A stretch of DNA of 9,912 bases from Methanobacteriota archaeon (GTDB lineage Archaea; Thermoplasmatota; Poseidoniia; Poseidoniales; Thalassarchaeaceae), in NCBI GenBank assembly GCA_002719615.1, contig PBHZ01000022.1, positions 11,658 through 21,569 on the forward strand. The letters are read 5' to 3'. Both the position numbers and the translations under genes were made by a program. Position 1 is the stretch's first letter; each line of letters opens with the position of its first letter. The notes under the pieces were generated by a model that saw nothing but the letters and a program-made list of their open reading frames with translations, did not search any database and was not told the DNA's origin. Below are positions 1 to 6,082 of the stretch, in pieces.

Positions 1-21
1 TATTGAAACTATTAACACCGA

Positions 22-36
22 CGCTCTTGATGAGCG
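22..36. other. short GC-rich hairpin downstream of the Cys-rich ORF
   Basis: The sequence CGCTC-TTGAT-GAGCG can form a 5-bp stem with a 5-base loop, about 33 bases past the stop of the Cys-rich microprotein read on the minus strand. There is no clear oligo-T run after it on either strand, so a role as a terminator is only a guess. The rest of 1-68 holds no gene I can support: plus frames 2 and 3 stay open from the left edge only to 40 and 56, too short to tell the 3' end of an incoming gene from chance. Confidence 0.2.
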
Positions 37-68
37 ATAAAGAGGATTATAGTTAGGTTCAGTGTACG

Positions 69-134
69 TTAACAGCATCCATCACAAGGACAACTAGAAC
101 CACAGGGGTCACAATCACAGCATTCACAAGGCAT
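69..134 (-). CDS. 21-residue cysteine-rich microprotein (metallothionein-like composition)
   Basis: This ORF starts at ATG (132-134) and stops at TAA (69-71). Nine of its 21 residues are cysteine, spaced CxCCxCxxCxxxCxCxxCC from residue 3 to the C-terminus; the others are Asp, Glu, Pro, Gly and Ser after the initial Met-Pro. It has no signal peptide or membrane span, so a cytosolic location is likely. An in-frame TAA at 159-161 shows it is not the tail of a longer ORF. A TATAAATA box lies 22-29 bases upstream of the ATG, which would place transcription start almost at the A of the ATG, giving a leaderless mRNA. Cysteine-dense small proteins of this kind usually bind Zn, Cu or Fe, but I recognise no family. 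An overlapping hydrophobic frame (59-145, 28 codons) is a rival; its ATG lies upstream of the expected transcription start, which disfavours it. Confidence 0.5.
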   Translation of the reverse strand: MPCECCDCDPCGSSCPCDGCC

Positions 135-155
135 GAACTGGGCATAGTAGATTAT

Positions 156-163
156 TATTTATA
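156..163 (-). promoter_or_regulatory. TATA box of the Cys-rich microprotein
   Basis: Read on the minus strand this is TATAAATA, a near-ideal archaeal TATA box. Its centre is about 26 bases upstream of the ATG at 134, the usual archaeal TATA-to-start distance, predicting a leaderless transcript. It stands in the gap after the 243-residue protein gene, so the microprotein appears to have its own promoter even if read-through also occurs. Confidence 0.55.
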
Positions 164-185
164 GGTATCGAAATTAATAATACAA

Positions 186-203
186 ATTACAGATTAGTGT
201 AAT
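186..203 (-). terminator. weak hairpin at the end of the membrane operon
   Basis: ATTACA-CTAATC-TGTAAT (minus strand) is a 6-bp inverted repeat touching the last base of the 243-residue gene. It is followed on the minus strand by a T-rich stretch (TTGTATTATTAATTT). Archaeal termination depends mainly on T-runs, so this is a plausible but weak terminator; the stem has little GC and could be chance in such AT-rich DNA. Confidence 0.3.
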
Positions 204-934
204 CAAATCACTTCCGAGGCTGAAATTTCAAACATTATTACTTCTATTGTAATGGTTATTTCTTCATCATCACTACTTTGCCCTGGGAAAATACTATCAT
301 CAGTATTCACTTCTACATCAATTTCTAACTCCCCATATCCCCAACCAGATTGTTGCCATGGTAGCAGAGCCTGGAATTCATTAACTGAATTAGAACTTCT
401 AGAAAGTCCATCATAATCTGGATATACTCTAAGATACATGAAAAATGGTTCACAATCATTTGTTTGCCCAGAAAGGGTATTATTTTCATCAGTCCATTGA
501 GCCGTCAATCCTCCTTCTCGTACATCCGCGAGAATGGAATCACACTCATTAGTAGGATCAGTGTTCGCAATTATACCATCATTTCCCGTATCGTCGACTG
601 TAATATTTATTTCTCCTATTAGATAACCTTCAGGGACATTAATATCATCAATATAAAATGTAAATGTCTGCATTTCGCCGTCTTGTAAAACTCTTGACTC
701 CTGAAGATTTTCACTTTGCTCATTGAATGTTAAATACCACTCATCTTCAGTGGTAGCATCTTCTATTAGTTCCCAATGATTATACACCAAATCAAAGGAA
801 TTATAGGTGAAAACAACCAGAAAACTAATAACGACTACAATATATATTTTCACTGCTTCATTATAAGCAGTCATATTCAAGAAAATAGCATTAAAACTCC
901 CATCAAATTTTTCAGATGACTTACTTTGACTCAT
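203..934 (-). CDS. membrane-anchored protein with acidic extracytoplasmic domain, function unknown
   Basis: 243 residues. A short polar N-terminus is followed by one hydrophobic segment (about residues 29-44), with no signal-peptidase site obvious, so it is probably a signal anchor. The remaining ~190 residues are rich in Asp, Glu, Asn and Thr with alternating hydrophobic stretches typical of beta-sheet (about 88-115, 164-172, 202-210, 225-237). Only two cysteines occur in this part (131 and 161) and could form a disulfide outside the cell. The ATG at 934 is supported by GAGGTGA four bases upstream. That site overlaps the TGA of the upstream 442-residue membrane protein, so the two are cotranscribed and probably translationally coupled. 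I do not recognise the family; partnership with the neighbouring polytopic protein is inferred from the operon alone. Confidence 0.75.
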   Translation of the reverse strand: MSQSKSSEKFDGSFNAIFLNMTAYNEAVKIYIVVVISFLVVFTYNSFDLVYNHWELIEDATTEDEWYLTFNEQSENLQESRVLQDGEMQTFTFYIDDINVPEGYLIGEINITVDDTGNDGIIANTDPTNECDSILADVREGGLTAQWTDENNTLSGQTNDCEPFFMYLRVYPDYDGLSRSSNSVNEFQALLPWQQSGWGYGELEIDVEVNTDDSIFPGQSSDDEEITITIEVIMFEISASEVI

Positions 935-938
935 TTTT

Positions 939-945
939 TCACCTC
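939..945 (-). promoter_or_regulatory. Shine-Dalgarno site overlapping the upstream stop codon
   Basis: The minus strand reads GAGGTGA four bases before the ATG at 934, complementary to the archaeal 16S 3' end (CACCTCC region). The TGA stop of the 442-residue gene (944-946) shares its first G and A with this motif. This geometry fixes the start of the 243-residue gene and suggests translational coupling of the pair. Confidence 0.7.
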
Positions 946-2272
946 ATGAATTAATTCCCATTAATGAAATAAGTAAAGATATCATTAACGCCAAAGTGAC
1001 TGAAACTCCTACTGAAATATTGTATGCTTTATATTCACTTCTTGAAATAGAAAAATCGACTACCTCTCCAGAATCCAAAAGAGTTTTGGCCACACTACTC
1101 GATTGTCGAATCATTCCACTGGTGATTCTTTCTTCCCAACCTATGAAAACTACGACTGCGGCTGCGAATAGAGCTGAGGTAATCATTTGTGGAATCGGAA
1201 GAACTGTCTGAATTAACTCAATAATACTGGATGTTACGATTAATAGCATCAATAAAACTAGTACTCGAGTAAACCAAACATTTTCTCCTCCTGTCTCTAT
1301 TAAATTAAAATTTAGAATCAAATACATGAAAATCAATGGCACAAGTAAAAATCTGATTATCTGAGAAGTAAAAATGAAATATGTATCATATACTTTGTTG
1401 AAAGATTCACATTGTGTTTCTACGCAGGAATCAACTATTCCCATCTGAGTGTAATCAAATATGAACCACAAAATTCCTAAGACAAATAAACTAAAAGTGA
1501 AAATTGAGACACCAGAAATACCTTTTTTTCTGCATCTCCATACTTCTCCAATGAATATTGAAATTATTGAAACTGCAACACAAGCCGGTAAGACACTTCC
1601 CATTACCAAGTTGATTGCATTAGGATCACTATATTCACTTCCTCCAACAGCGAATCTAGCAAAAAAATGATTGTCCTGAGTGGTGATTATACCTAGCCAG
1701 TAAGTCAACCAATCTCCAAAGGCTGCAAATACTAGCAAAGCAGCCACCGCTGAAATAGTCCTATCTTCTTTCCGATCGTCTATTATTTCACTATGTAGGT
1801 ATCTCAAATAAACTCCTAACCATATAAGGAATGGAAATAATAAGAAAAGGCTACTTATGGAATCATATTCAAAATTTGTAACAATACCTGTTGGAATGAA
1901 TATAAGGGTAATTAAGATAGTTACTATACACCCTAGGGTTACTATTTTTGAATTCTGAATTAATGGGTAAGGATAAGTCAAAGAAAGTACTATCAATAGC
2001 CCACTAAAAATTATCCAAGTCGATTTTGCTCCAAATCTTAAGAATGACGAACCATATTGGCCAGTAGCCATTAAGTCATTATTCATTTGATAATCGATAA
2101 TGGTACTGAATAAGTAGTTTATACCTAATATTAACAATATCCACCCCAATATTAATGCCGCAAATCTCTCATTATCATTAGATTTTTCTGAACGAAATAC
2201 TAGAATAATTGTCATTAGCCCTAGAATTAGGTGAATCATAGTTGCGATTGGCAACAACTCAACTTCTGCCAT
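944..2272 (-). CDS. polytopic membrane protein of unknown function
   Basis: 442 residues with about 12 hydrophobic segments, near residues 9-26, 37-59, 85-104, 109-131, 138-158, 174-197, 221-244, 255-273, 298-320, 334-358, 364-380 and 422-440. No catalytic or transport motif could be identified. A loop between segments 8 and 9 carries CVETQC (Cys283 and Cys288), which could be an external disulfide. A soluble stretch of about 40 residues (381-421) precedes the last span. The ATG at 2272 has GAGG seven bases upstream on the minus strand. It is the first gene of a two-gene operon with the membrane-anchored 243-residue protein. It might be a transporter, a sensor-type membrane domain or a scaffold; nothing in the sequence lets me choose. 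Confidence 0.75.
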   Translation of the reverse strand: MAEVELLPIATMIHLILGLMTIILVFRSEKSNDNERFAALILGWILLILGINYLFSTIIDYQMNNDLMATGQYGSSFLRFGAKSTWIIFSGLLIVLSLTYPYPLIQNSKIVTLGCIVTILITLIFIPTGIVTNFEYDSISSLFLLFPFLIWLGVYLRYLHSEIIDDRKEDRTISAVAALLVFAAFGDWLTYWLGIITTQDNHFFARFAVGGSEYSDPNAINLVMGSVLPACVAVSIISIFIGEVWRCRKKGISGVSIFTFSLFVLGILWFIFDYTQMGIVDSCVETQCESFNKVYDTYFIFTSQIIRFLLVPLIFMYLILNFNLIETGGENVWFTRVLVLLMLLIVTSSIIELIQTVLPIPQMITSALFAAAVVVFIGWEERITSGMIRQSSSVAKTLLDSGEVVDFSISRSEYKAYNISVGVSVTLALMISLLISLMGINS

Positions 2273-2322
2273 CCATCATCCTCTATCCTGACGTATGCGA
2301 TTTAACCAAAAAACTTATCCCG

Positions 2323-2334
2323 AATTTTAAAATT
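2323..2334 (-). promoter_or_regulatory. candidate TATA element for the two-gene membrane operon
   Basis: AATTTTAAAATT is a perfect 12-bp AT palindrome 51-62 bases upstream of the ATG at 2272. With TATA-directed start about 26 bases on, the transcript would have a leader of some 30 bases, enough to hold the GAGG site seen before the ATG. It lies in the 118-base divergent spacer between this operon and the small plus-strand gene at 2391. Other AT-rich stretches are nearby. Confidence 0.35.
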
Positions 2335-2354
2335 ATAGAAATAGACGCCATGTA

Positions 2355-2363
2355 TTATAAAAT
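2355..2363 (+). promoter_or_regulatory. TATA box of the 54-residue membrane protein
   Basis: TTATAAAAT sits with its centre about 32 bases before the ATG at 2391. This predicts transcription start near 2385 and a leader of about 6 bases, matching the lack of a Shine-Dalgarno site. The box also supports the ATG at 2391 over an in-frame GTG at 2370, which would lie upstream of the predicted start of transcription. Confidence 0.5.
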
Positions 2364-2390
2364 AATAAAGTGTACACCTGTGGGATTAAT

Positions 2391-2555
2391 ATGAAGTCCA
2401 TAGGGGAAATAGAAGATAATTTAGCAAGCAAAGCTGAACCAATACTAGGATTCAAACCGTCTTCAAAGATTAAAAGAGGGCCAATTGGAATTCTTATTAG
2501 TATAATTTGTATACTGATTGTATTGAGAGAATTGAACAGCTCTGGCGTTATATAG
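2391..2555 (+). CDS. small single-span membrane protein (54 aa), function unknown
   Basis: The predicted protein has about 30 polar, mildly charged residues, a Lys/Arg-containing patch just before a hydrophobic segment (about 31-46, rich in Ile and Leu), and a short polar tail. By the positive-inside rule the N-terminal part would face the cytoplasm. The start was chosen because a TATA box lies at the right distance for a near-leaderless mRNA; an in-frame GTG at 2370 would add 7 residues. It lies 58 bases upstream of the EamA transporter on the same strand and may be cotranscribed with it. The family is not recognised, and at this length chance is possible, but the promoter and membrane-protein-like composition argue for a real gene. 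Confidence 0.5.
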   Translation: MKSIGEIEDNLASKAEPILGFKPSSKIKRGPIGILISIICILIVLRELNSSGVI

Positions 2556-2613
2556 AGGGGTTCGGAGCAGTATCAGAAGGAATGTTTGAAACTGATGTTT
2601 ACTATCGGAATAT

Positions 2614-3558
2614 ATGAAAGATCTCAGTACGCACCTCCTCCTTCTATTAGTGGCTGCAGTATGGGGTTCAACATGGGCCATTGGGCGATTTCTTAGCTAC
2701 GGTCTGGATGAAGGAAATAGGGCTAGCATGGAACCTGCTACTTCTGCATGGTTGCGATACACTATCGCAGTTGCCGCATTTGTTATTTGGTGCTGGATAT
2801 ACAGAAATACTAACTCTCGAAGAATTCTCCCCCAAGGTAAAAAAGCATGGAAATATACGTTTTGGATGGCCACACTGGGTACTATGGGCTACCAACTTCT
2901 TTTCATGAATGGGATGAAATGGACTGCAGCTGGTGATGCTTCTCTCATTATTCCAATGAATCCTGTGTTTACTGTTCTTCTTGCTATTCCATTACTCGGA
3001 CAGAAGATGAGTTTGAGGATGGTATATGGCCTAATTGTGGGTCTAATTGGTGTAGCAACAGTTGTCGGCTGGAGTCCGAATACAAATATACCGTTCAATC
3101 ATAGATTAATTGGTGCTACGCTAATCGCTTTCGCTGCTTTAACATGGGCTGCAACTAGTAATCTGACCAAGATGGCTTTACTCGATGGAACAATAGGTAC
3201 TTCATTCGAGATTGTAGTATGGTATTCCATAGTTGGTTGGGTATTGCTCACTCCATGGATGTTGGTTGAAGTATGGAACTCTGGTATCCCTAGTCCTAAA
3301 ACTACTGAGCTGATTTCAGTGGCTTATCTTGGACTAATTTCTACAGTTCTTACCTATGCATGGTTCGCAAGAGGAATTGATAGGATTGGAGCTACTGCCG
3401 CTTCTTCGTATGTATTTTTAGTTCCTGTTTTTGGTGTCCTAAGTGGGTGGTTGTTACTTGATGAAAGTATTGGATTCTCAATGTTAGTTGGATTCTGTAT
3501 GATTGTTGTTGGTGTTAGAGAAGTTCAGCGAGAAAGTGATAGACTAAGTGCTGATTAA
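2614..3558 (+). CDS. DMT-superfamily (EamA/RhaT-type) transporter
   Basis: 314 residues with about ten hydrophobic spans in two repeats, the layout of EamA-domain permeases (roughly residues 8-150 and 166-303), at the usual length of about 300. The first span carries the hallmark WGSTWAIGRF motif near residues 17-26. The second repeat ends with the typical run of two spans (SSYVFLVPVFGVLSGWLLL, then a final helix) and a short charged tail. Such proteins sit in the cytoplasmic membrane and move small metabolites such as amino acids, nucleosides or drugs; the substrate cannot be told from sequence. The ATG at 2614 has no clear Shine-Dalgarno site. The gene may share a transcript with the small membrane protein upstream. 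A 9-bp hairpin begins two bases after its stop. Confidence 0.9.
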   Translation: MKDLSTHLLLLLVAAVWGSTWAIGRFLSYGLDEGNRASMEPATSAWLRYTIAVAAFVIWCWIYRNTNSRRILPQGKKAWKYTFWMATLGTMGYQLLFMNGMKWTAAGDASLIIPMNPVFTVLLAIPLLGQKMSLRMVYGLIVGLIGVATVVGWSPNTNIPFNHRLIGATLIAFAALTWAATSNLTKMALLDGTIGTSFEIVVWYSIVGWVLLTPWMLVEVWNSGIPSPKTTELISVAYLGLISTVLTYAWFARGIDRIGATAASSYVFLVPVFGVLSGWLLLDESIGFSMLVGFCMIVVGVREVQRESDRLSAD

Positions 3559-3559
3559 A

Positions 3560-3580
3560 ATTATGAATAAAATTCATAAT
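3560..3580 (+). terminator. perfect 9-bp inverted repeat after the transporter gene
   Basis: ATTATGAAT-AAA-ATTCATAAT starts right after the transporter's TAA stop. It is a perfect 9-bp stem with a 3-base loop and is the strongest simple inverted repeat I noticed in the window. It could terminate the transporter transcript, but no long T-run follows. As its right arm merges with a TATA-like CATAATAT about 30 bases before the ATG at 3612, it could instead be an operator for the next gene. Confidence 0.4.
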
Positions 3581-3611
3581 ATTCTGATTGAACCGGAGTT
3601 TGAGAGATAGT

Positions 3612-4076
3612 ATGGTGACCATGATGGACGTAGAGAAGGCACAGCGCGCCTGGGCAGAAGGTATTGTTTCAATTGCGACGGCACACACTACTGGTATAGA
3701 CTATGTCGAAAGAGCAAGAACTCATATCAAATCCTTGTATGCATATGATATTAGTCCAGTCCTATTCAAGCCAACACTCGCTATTAATATTCAATTTCGA
3801 TCAACTTTCGAAGGTGCATTATCATATTTTGTTGCGGGTAATGATGAATACCCAGAAGACAAAGGTTTTGCCATTAAAGGTTGGACAAATGTACGATTTG
3901 AGAATGAAGGCATTATCCTTAATGAAACAAGCGCTATAGCCATGGGTAATTATTTTTTTATGACGCCCGAAGGCGATGAAGTAAAAGTTGAATTTTCTTT
4001 TGGTTACATAGTTGATTCAGGCGGTTCTCTACGTATCAATTTGCATCATTCATCTATACCTGCAAGTTTTGAATAA
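3612..4076 (+). CDS. NTF2/SnoaL-like fold protein (CaMKII-association-domain type)
   Basis: About 154 residues. The sequence shows a conserved pattern: LYAYD followed by VLFKPT, QFRST, GALSYFVAG, EDKGFAIKGW, an AMGNYFF segment, and a C-terminal LRINLHHSSIP. The last motif (HHSS near residues 145-148) resembles the end of bacterial CaMKII-association-like members of the NTF2/SnoaL fold. Relatives in marine bacteria are often labelled phosphoribosyl-AMP cyclohydrolase, which I would not accept because the real HisI metal-binding cysteines are absent. The reaction is unknown; the fold makes a deep cone-shaped pocket for hydrophobic ligands. Starts at 3612, 3621 and 3624 (ATG) and 3588 (TTG) share the frame. 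I chose 3612 by family-like N-terminus; GGTGA before 3624 makes that a real alternative. It is 29 bases upstream of the hydrolase gene, likely one operon. Confidence 0.7.
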   Translation: MVTMMDVEKAQRAWAEGIVSIATAHTTGIDYVERARTHIKSLYAYDISPVLFKPTLAINIQFRSTFEGALSYFVAGNDEYPEDKGFAIKGWTNVRFENEGIILNETSAIAMGNYFFMTPEGDEVKVEFSFGYIVDSGGSLRINLHHSSIPASFE

Positions 4077-4105
4077 AATATCGATATCAGAGGGATAGGA
4101 TCACC

Positions 4106-4969
4106 ATGATTGAAAAAGAGATAGTCAATGATTACTATAGGCTACCTAAAATAATTTTGATTCTCACAAAAATACTTCACTTAATACATCCATATCTTGC
4201 TTCTAGGTTACTTCTTTTTTTCTTCACTCGACCAATATATTTCAAAACTCCAGAAAGAGAGTTAGACTTCTTGAAGCAAAGTGAATTTTCAAGAATGAAG
4301 ATACCGGATATTAATAAAAATATACAAATCTATAAATTAAAAAATCAAGGAGAAAAAATTCTTTTGATCCATGGTTGGAATGGGAGAGGGAGTCAATTTT
4401 ATCACATCGCAAAAGAATGCCATAATGCAGGCTTTGATGTTACTGTTTTCGATCTACCTGGGCATGGAAAATCTTCTTCAAAACGATGCAATGTCTCTGA
4501 AGTAGTGTCATGTGTTAATTATCTTAATCATGAAATAGGTCCTTTTAACCATTTAATATCGCACTCAGTAGGGGCTATTGCAGGACTAAATTCTGTCAAG
4601 ACCAATGGAGAATTCAAAAGTATAGTAATAATCAGCTTACCATCACTGAAAATTAGGCCTATGTTCACTAATTTCGTAAATATGTTTGATTTACCAGGAA
4701 ATAAATATGCTGATATGATGGTAAAATACTATGAAAAAAAGTATAGAATCAAACTATCTTCCCTGGATCCAATCGAATTCGCAAAAAAAATATCTGTTAA
4801 ATCACTGATAATCCATTGTAGAGATGACAAAGATGCTGATGTGCACTCATCTGTGGAATTACATAAAGAAATACCGAACAGTAAAATTTTCTTGACTAAA
4901 AATCTCGGCCATAGGAGGATCTTGAGAGATTCACAAGTATCTGAAAGGATAGTTGATTTCTTAGAATAA
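4106..4969 (+). CDS. alpha/beta-hydrolase fold protein with atypical nucleophile elbow
   Basis: 287 residues. The core runs from ILLIHGW (85-91, the HG motif of the oxyanion region) through GRGSQF and VTVFDLPGHGKS (112-123) to the nucleophile elbow SHSVG (Ser154 as nucleophile) rather than the usual GxSxG. A catalytic acid is likely within RDDKD (Asp240-243), and the catalytic His is His269 in LGHRR. An amphipathic N-terminal segment (about 13-41), containing the IHPYLASRLLLFFFTRP stretch, matches a group of bacterial hydrolases with 'GWEGRGSQF' motifs and may touch the membrane. The substrate is unknown; an ester or thioester is expected. The ATG at 4106 has a GAGGGA stretch about 12 bases upstream, and AATAAAATA at 4072-4080 could also serve as a TATA box for a leaderless mRNA. 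It lies between the NTF2-like and cytochrome genes. Confidence 0.85.
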   Translation: MIEKEIVNDYYRLPKIILILTKILHLIHPYLASRLLLFFFTRPIYFKTPERELDFLKQSEFSRMKIPDINKNIQIYKLKNQGEKILLIHGWNGRGSQFYHIAKECHNAGFDVTVFDLPGHGKSSSKRCNVSEVVSCVNYLNHEIGPFNHLISHSVGAIAGLNSVKTNGEFKSIVIISLPSLKIRPMFTNFVNMFDLPGNKYADMMVKYYEKKYRIKLSSLDPIEFAKKISVKSLIIHCRDDKDADVHSSVELHKEIPNSKIFLTKNLGHRRILRDSQVSERIVDFLE

Positions 4970-4976
4970 AGATTTT

Positions 4977-5621
4977 TTGGAAAAATTTAGTACGATAACT
5001 AATTTAATATACAAATATTCCCTGTGTACAAAAGTGGAAGTGAAAAGAACTCACACATTTTCTGCCAAGATGATTCACTGGATATTTATTCTTTTGTACG
5101 CATATGGTATATTCAAGCAACTAGATGATATATCTGAGTTAGAGAACTCAGGATTATTAGTTTTTGAAGTATTTTTCGCAATTATTTTCTTAATAATTGT
5201 TATAATGCGTTATTCTTATATGAGACGTTTTGAAACATTTCTTGGCGCCAGAGAACCCATACCTTCTGCTCATAAATATCTTGCAAAAACAATCCACATT
5301 TGCATGTACTTGTGTTTAATTATTTTACCTATTTCCGGTTTGTTGATTGCTGCTTTGTTTACACAAGGAATTACTGATGGGGCGGTGCAGGATTTAATAA
5401 TTGGAATCCACGGTTTTTCCGCTGATTTAAGTTATGTTCTTATAGCAATTCACATTGGTGCTGCTCTTTATTCTAGGATTAAGGGTGAAGGTGTTTGGAC
5501 ATCTATGGTACCAATTTGGAAGGAAAATAAACCAGTAACCAATAAAAAAATAATTAAGATTAAAAATTTAGAGAATAATTTTTTTGAAAAAGTAGAAGAT
5601 ATCTTCTCTACGTCAAAGTAA
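4977..5621 (+). CDS. cytochrome b561-like membrane protein
   Basis: 214 residues with four main hydrophobic segments (about 31-48, 58-78, 104-128 and 148-166). Histidines expected of the di-heme b561 (CybB-like) family are His34 in KMIHW of helix 1, His99/His107 before and in helix 3, and His145 and His159, 14 residues apart at the start of and within helix 4, as in E. coli CybB. The helix-2 heme ligand of CybB is not found; by counting back from the Arg that ends helix 2, Glu64 takes its place. The segment RIKGEGVWTSMVPIWKE after helix 4 is a family-like tail. Expected role: electron transfer from membrane quinol. The TTG at 4977 is the longest start; GTG at 5034, 24 bases after a TTTAATAT box, is an alternative that keeps all helices. 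Confidence 0.8.
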   Translation: MEKFSTITNLIYKYSLCTKVEVKRTHTFSAKMIHWIFILLYAYGIFKQLDDISELENSGLLVFEVFFAIIFLIIVIMRYSYMRRFETFLGAREPIPSAHKYLAKTIHICMYLCLIILPISGLLIAALFTQGITDGAVQDLIIGIHGFSADLSYVLIAIHIGAALYSRIKGEGVWTSMVPIWKENKPVTNKKIIKIKNLENNFFEKVEDIFSTSK

Positions 5622-5664
5622 ACTCTACAACAACACTTGAAACATAATGCCTTTAGGAAGAGGC

Positions 5665-6081
5665 ATGGCTTTCACTTCTTCTCGCAGAGTTGATTTTCCA
5701 ATGGTCGATTTGGCTGGTATAGCGTATTATCCCAGATTTTGGGATTTAGCGCATCGTTTTTATGAAGAATCATGGGAATATACATGTGATATGCATTACA
5801 ATATAATATTAAATGAACACAGAATAGGATTTCCATTAATCTACAGCGAAGCGACATTTAATAATCCTCTAAAATATGGTGATACAGCTACTTGCAAATT
5901 ATCAATAAAAGAAATAGGAAACACTTCCATAAAATGGTATTATGAAATTTATAATCAAAATAATGTTTTGTGTTGGTCTGCGACTCAAATAACAGTCTGT
6001 ACGGATATGGATTCTATTACCAATAAACTTCCCATTCCAGACTGGATGAAAGAAAAATTGGGAAAAATTGTTGAAAAATAA
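5665..6081 (+). CDS. YbgC/FadM-type HotDog acyl-CoA thioesterase
   Basis: 138 residues, the usual length for 4-hydroxybenzoyl-CoA thioesterase-like HotDog proteins. The N-terminal RRVDFPMVDLAGIAYYPRFW matches the family's 'RF.DTDaaGivYf.nY' pattern, with Asp15 as the expected catalytic residue. The segment GFPLIYSEATFNNPLKYGD is the second typical motif, and the rest alternates as beta-strands. Such enzymes hydrolyse acyl-CoA thioesters in the cytoplasm; the acyl group cannot be told. I chose ATG 5665 because AGGA lies six bases upstream and the product then starts just before the conserved region; an in-frame ATG at 5647 would add six residues. It follows the cytochrome gene by 43 bases on the same strand and ends one base from the convergent pentapeptide gene. 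Confidence 0.85.
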   Translation: MAFTSSRRVDFPMVDLAGIAYYPRFWDLAHRFYEESWEYTCDMHYNIILNEHRIGFPLIYSEATFNNPLKYGDTATCKLSIKEIGNTSIKWYYEIYNQNNVLCWSATQITVCTDMDSITNKLPIPDWMKEKLGKIVEK

Positions 6082-6082
6082 T

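Noticed and set aside
2..56. Possible 3' end of a plus-strand gene entering from the left edge
   Set aside because: Two plus frames are open to the edge (to 40 and to 56), neither with recognisable protein sequence, so a real gene cannot be separated from chance.
59..145. 28-codon hydrophobic ORF overlapping the Cys-rich microprotein in another frame
   Set aside because: Its ATG (143-145) lies about 10 bases upstream of the transcription start predicted from the TATA box at 156-163, and its Val-rich content follows from the same TGTGA pattern. The Cys-rich frame fits the promoter better.
996..1670. Plus-strand ORFs of about 70 codons inside the 442-residue gene
   Set aside because: They are the complement of a well-supported membrane-protein gene, with no promoter, ribosome site or plausible protein character.
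2463..2908. ORFs overlapping the small membrane protein and the EamA gene in other frames
   Set aside because: They overlap a clear transporter reading frame with strong family motifs, and their translations look like shadow frames.
3612..4076. Phosphoribosyl-AMP cyclohydrolase (HisI) label often given to such proteins
   Set aside because: The metal-binding cysteines and motifs of HisI are absent; the pattern and HHSS ending fit the NTF2/SnoaL-like fold.
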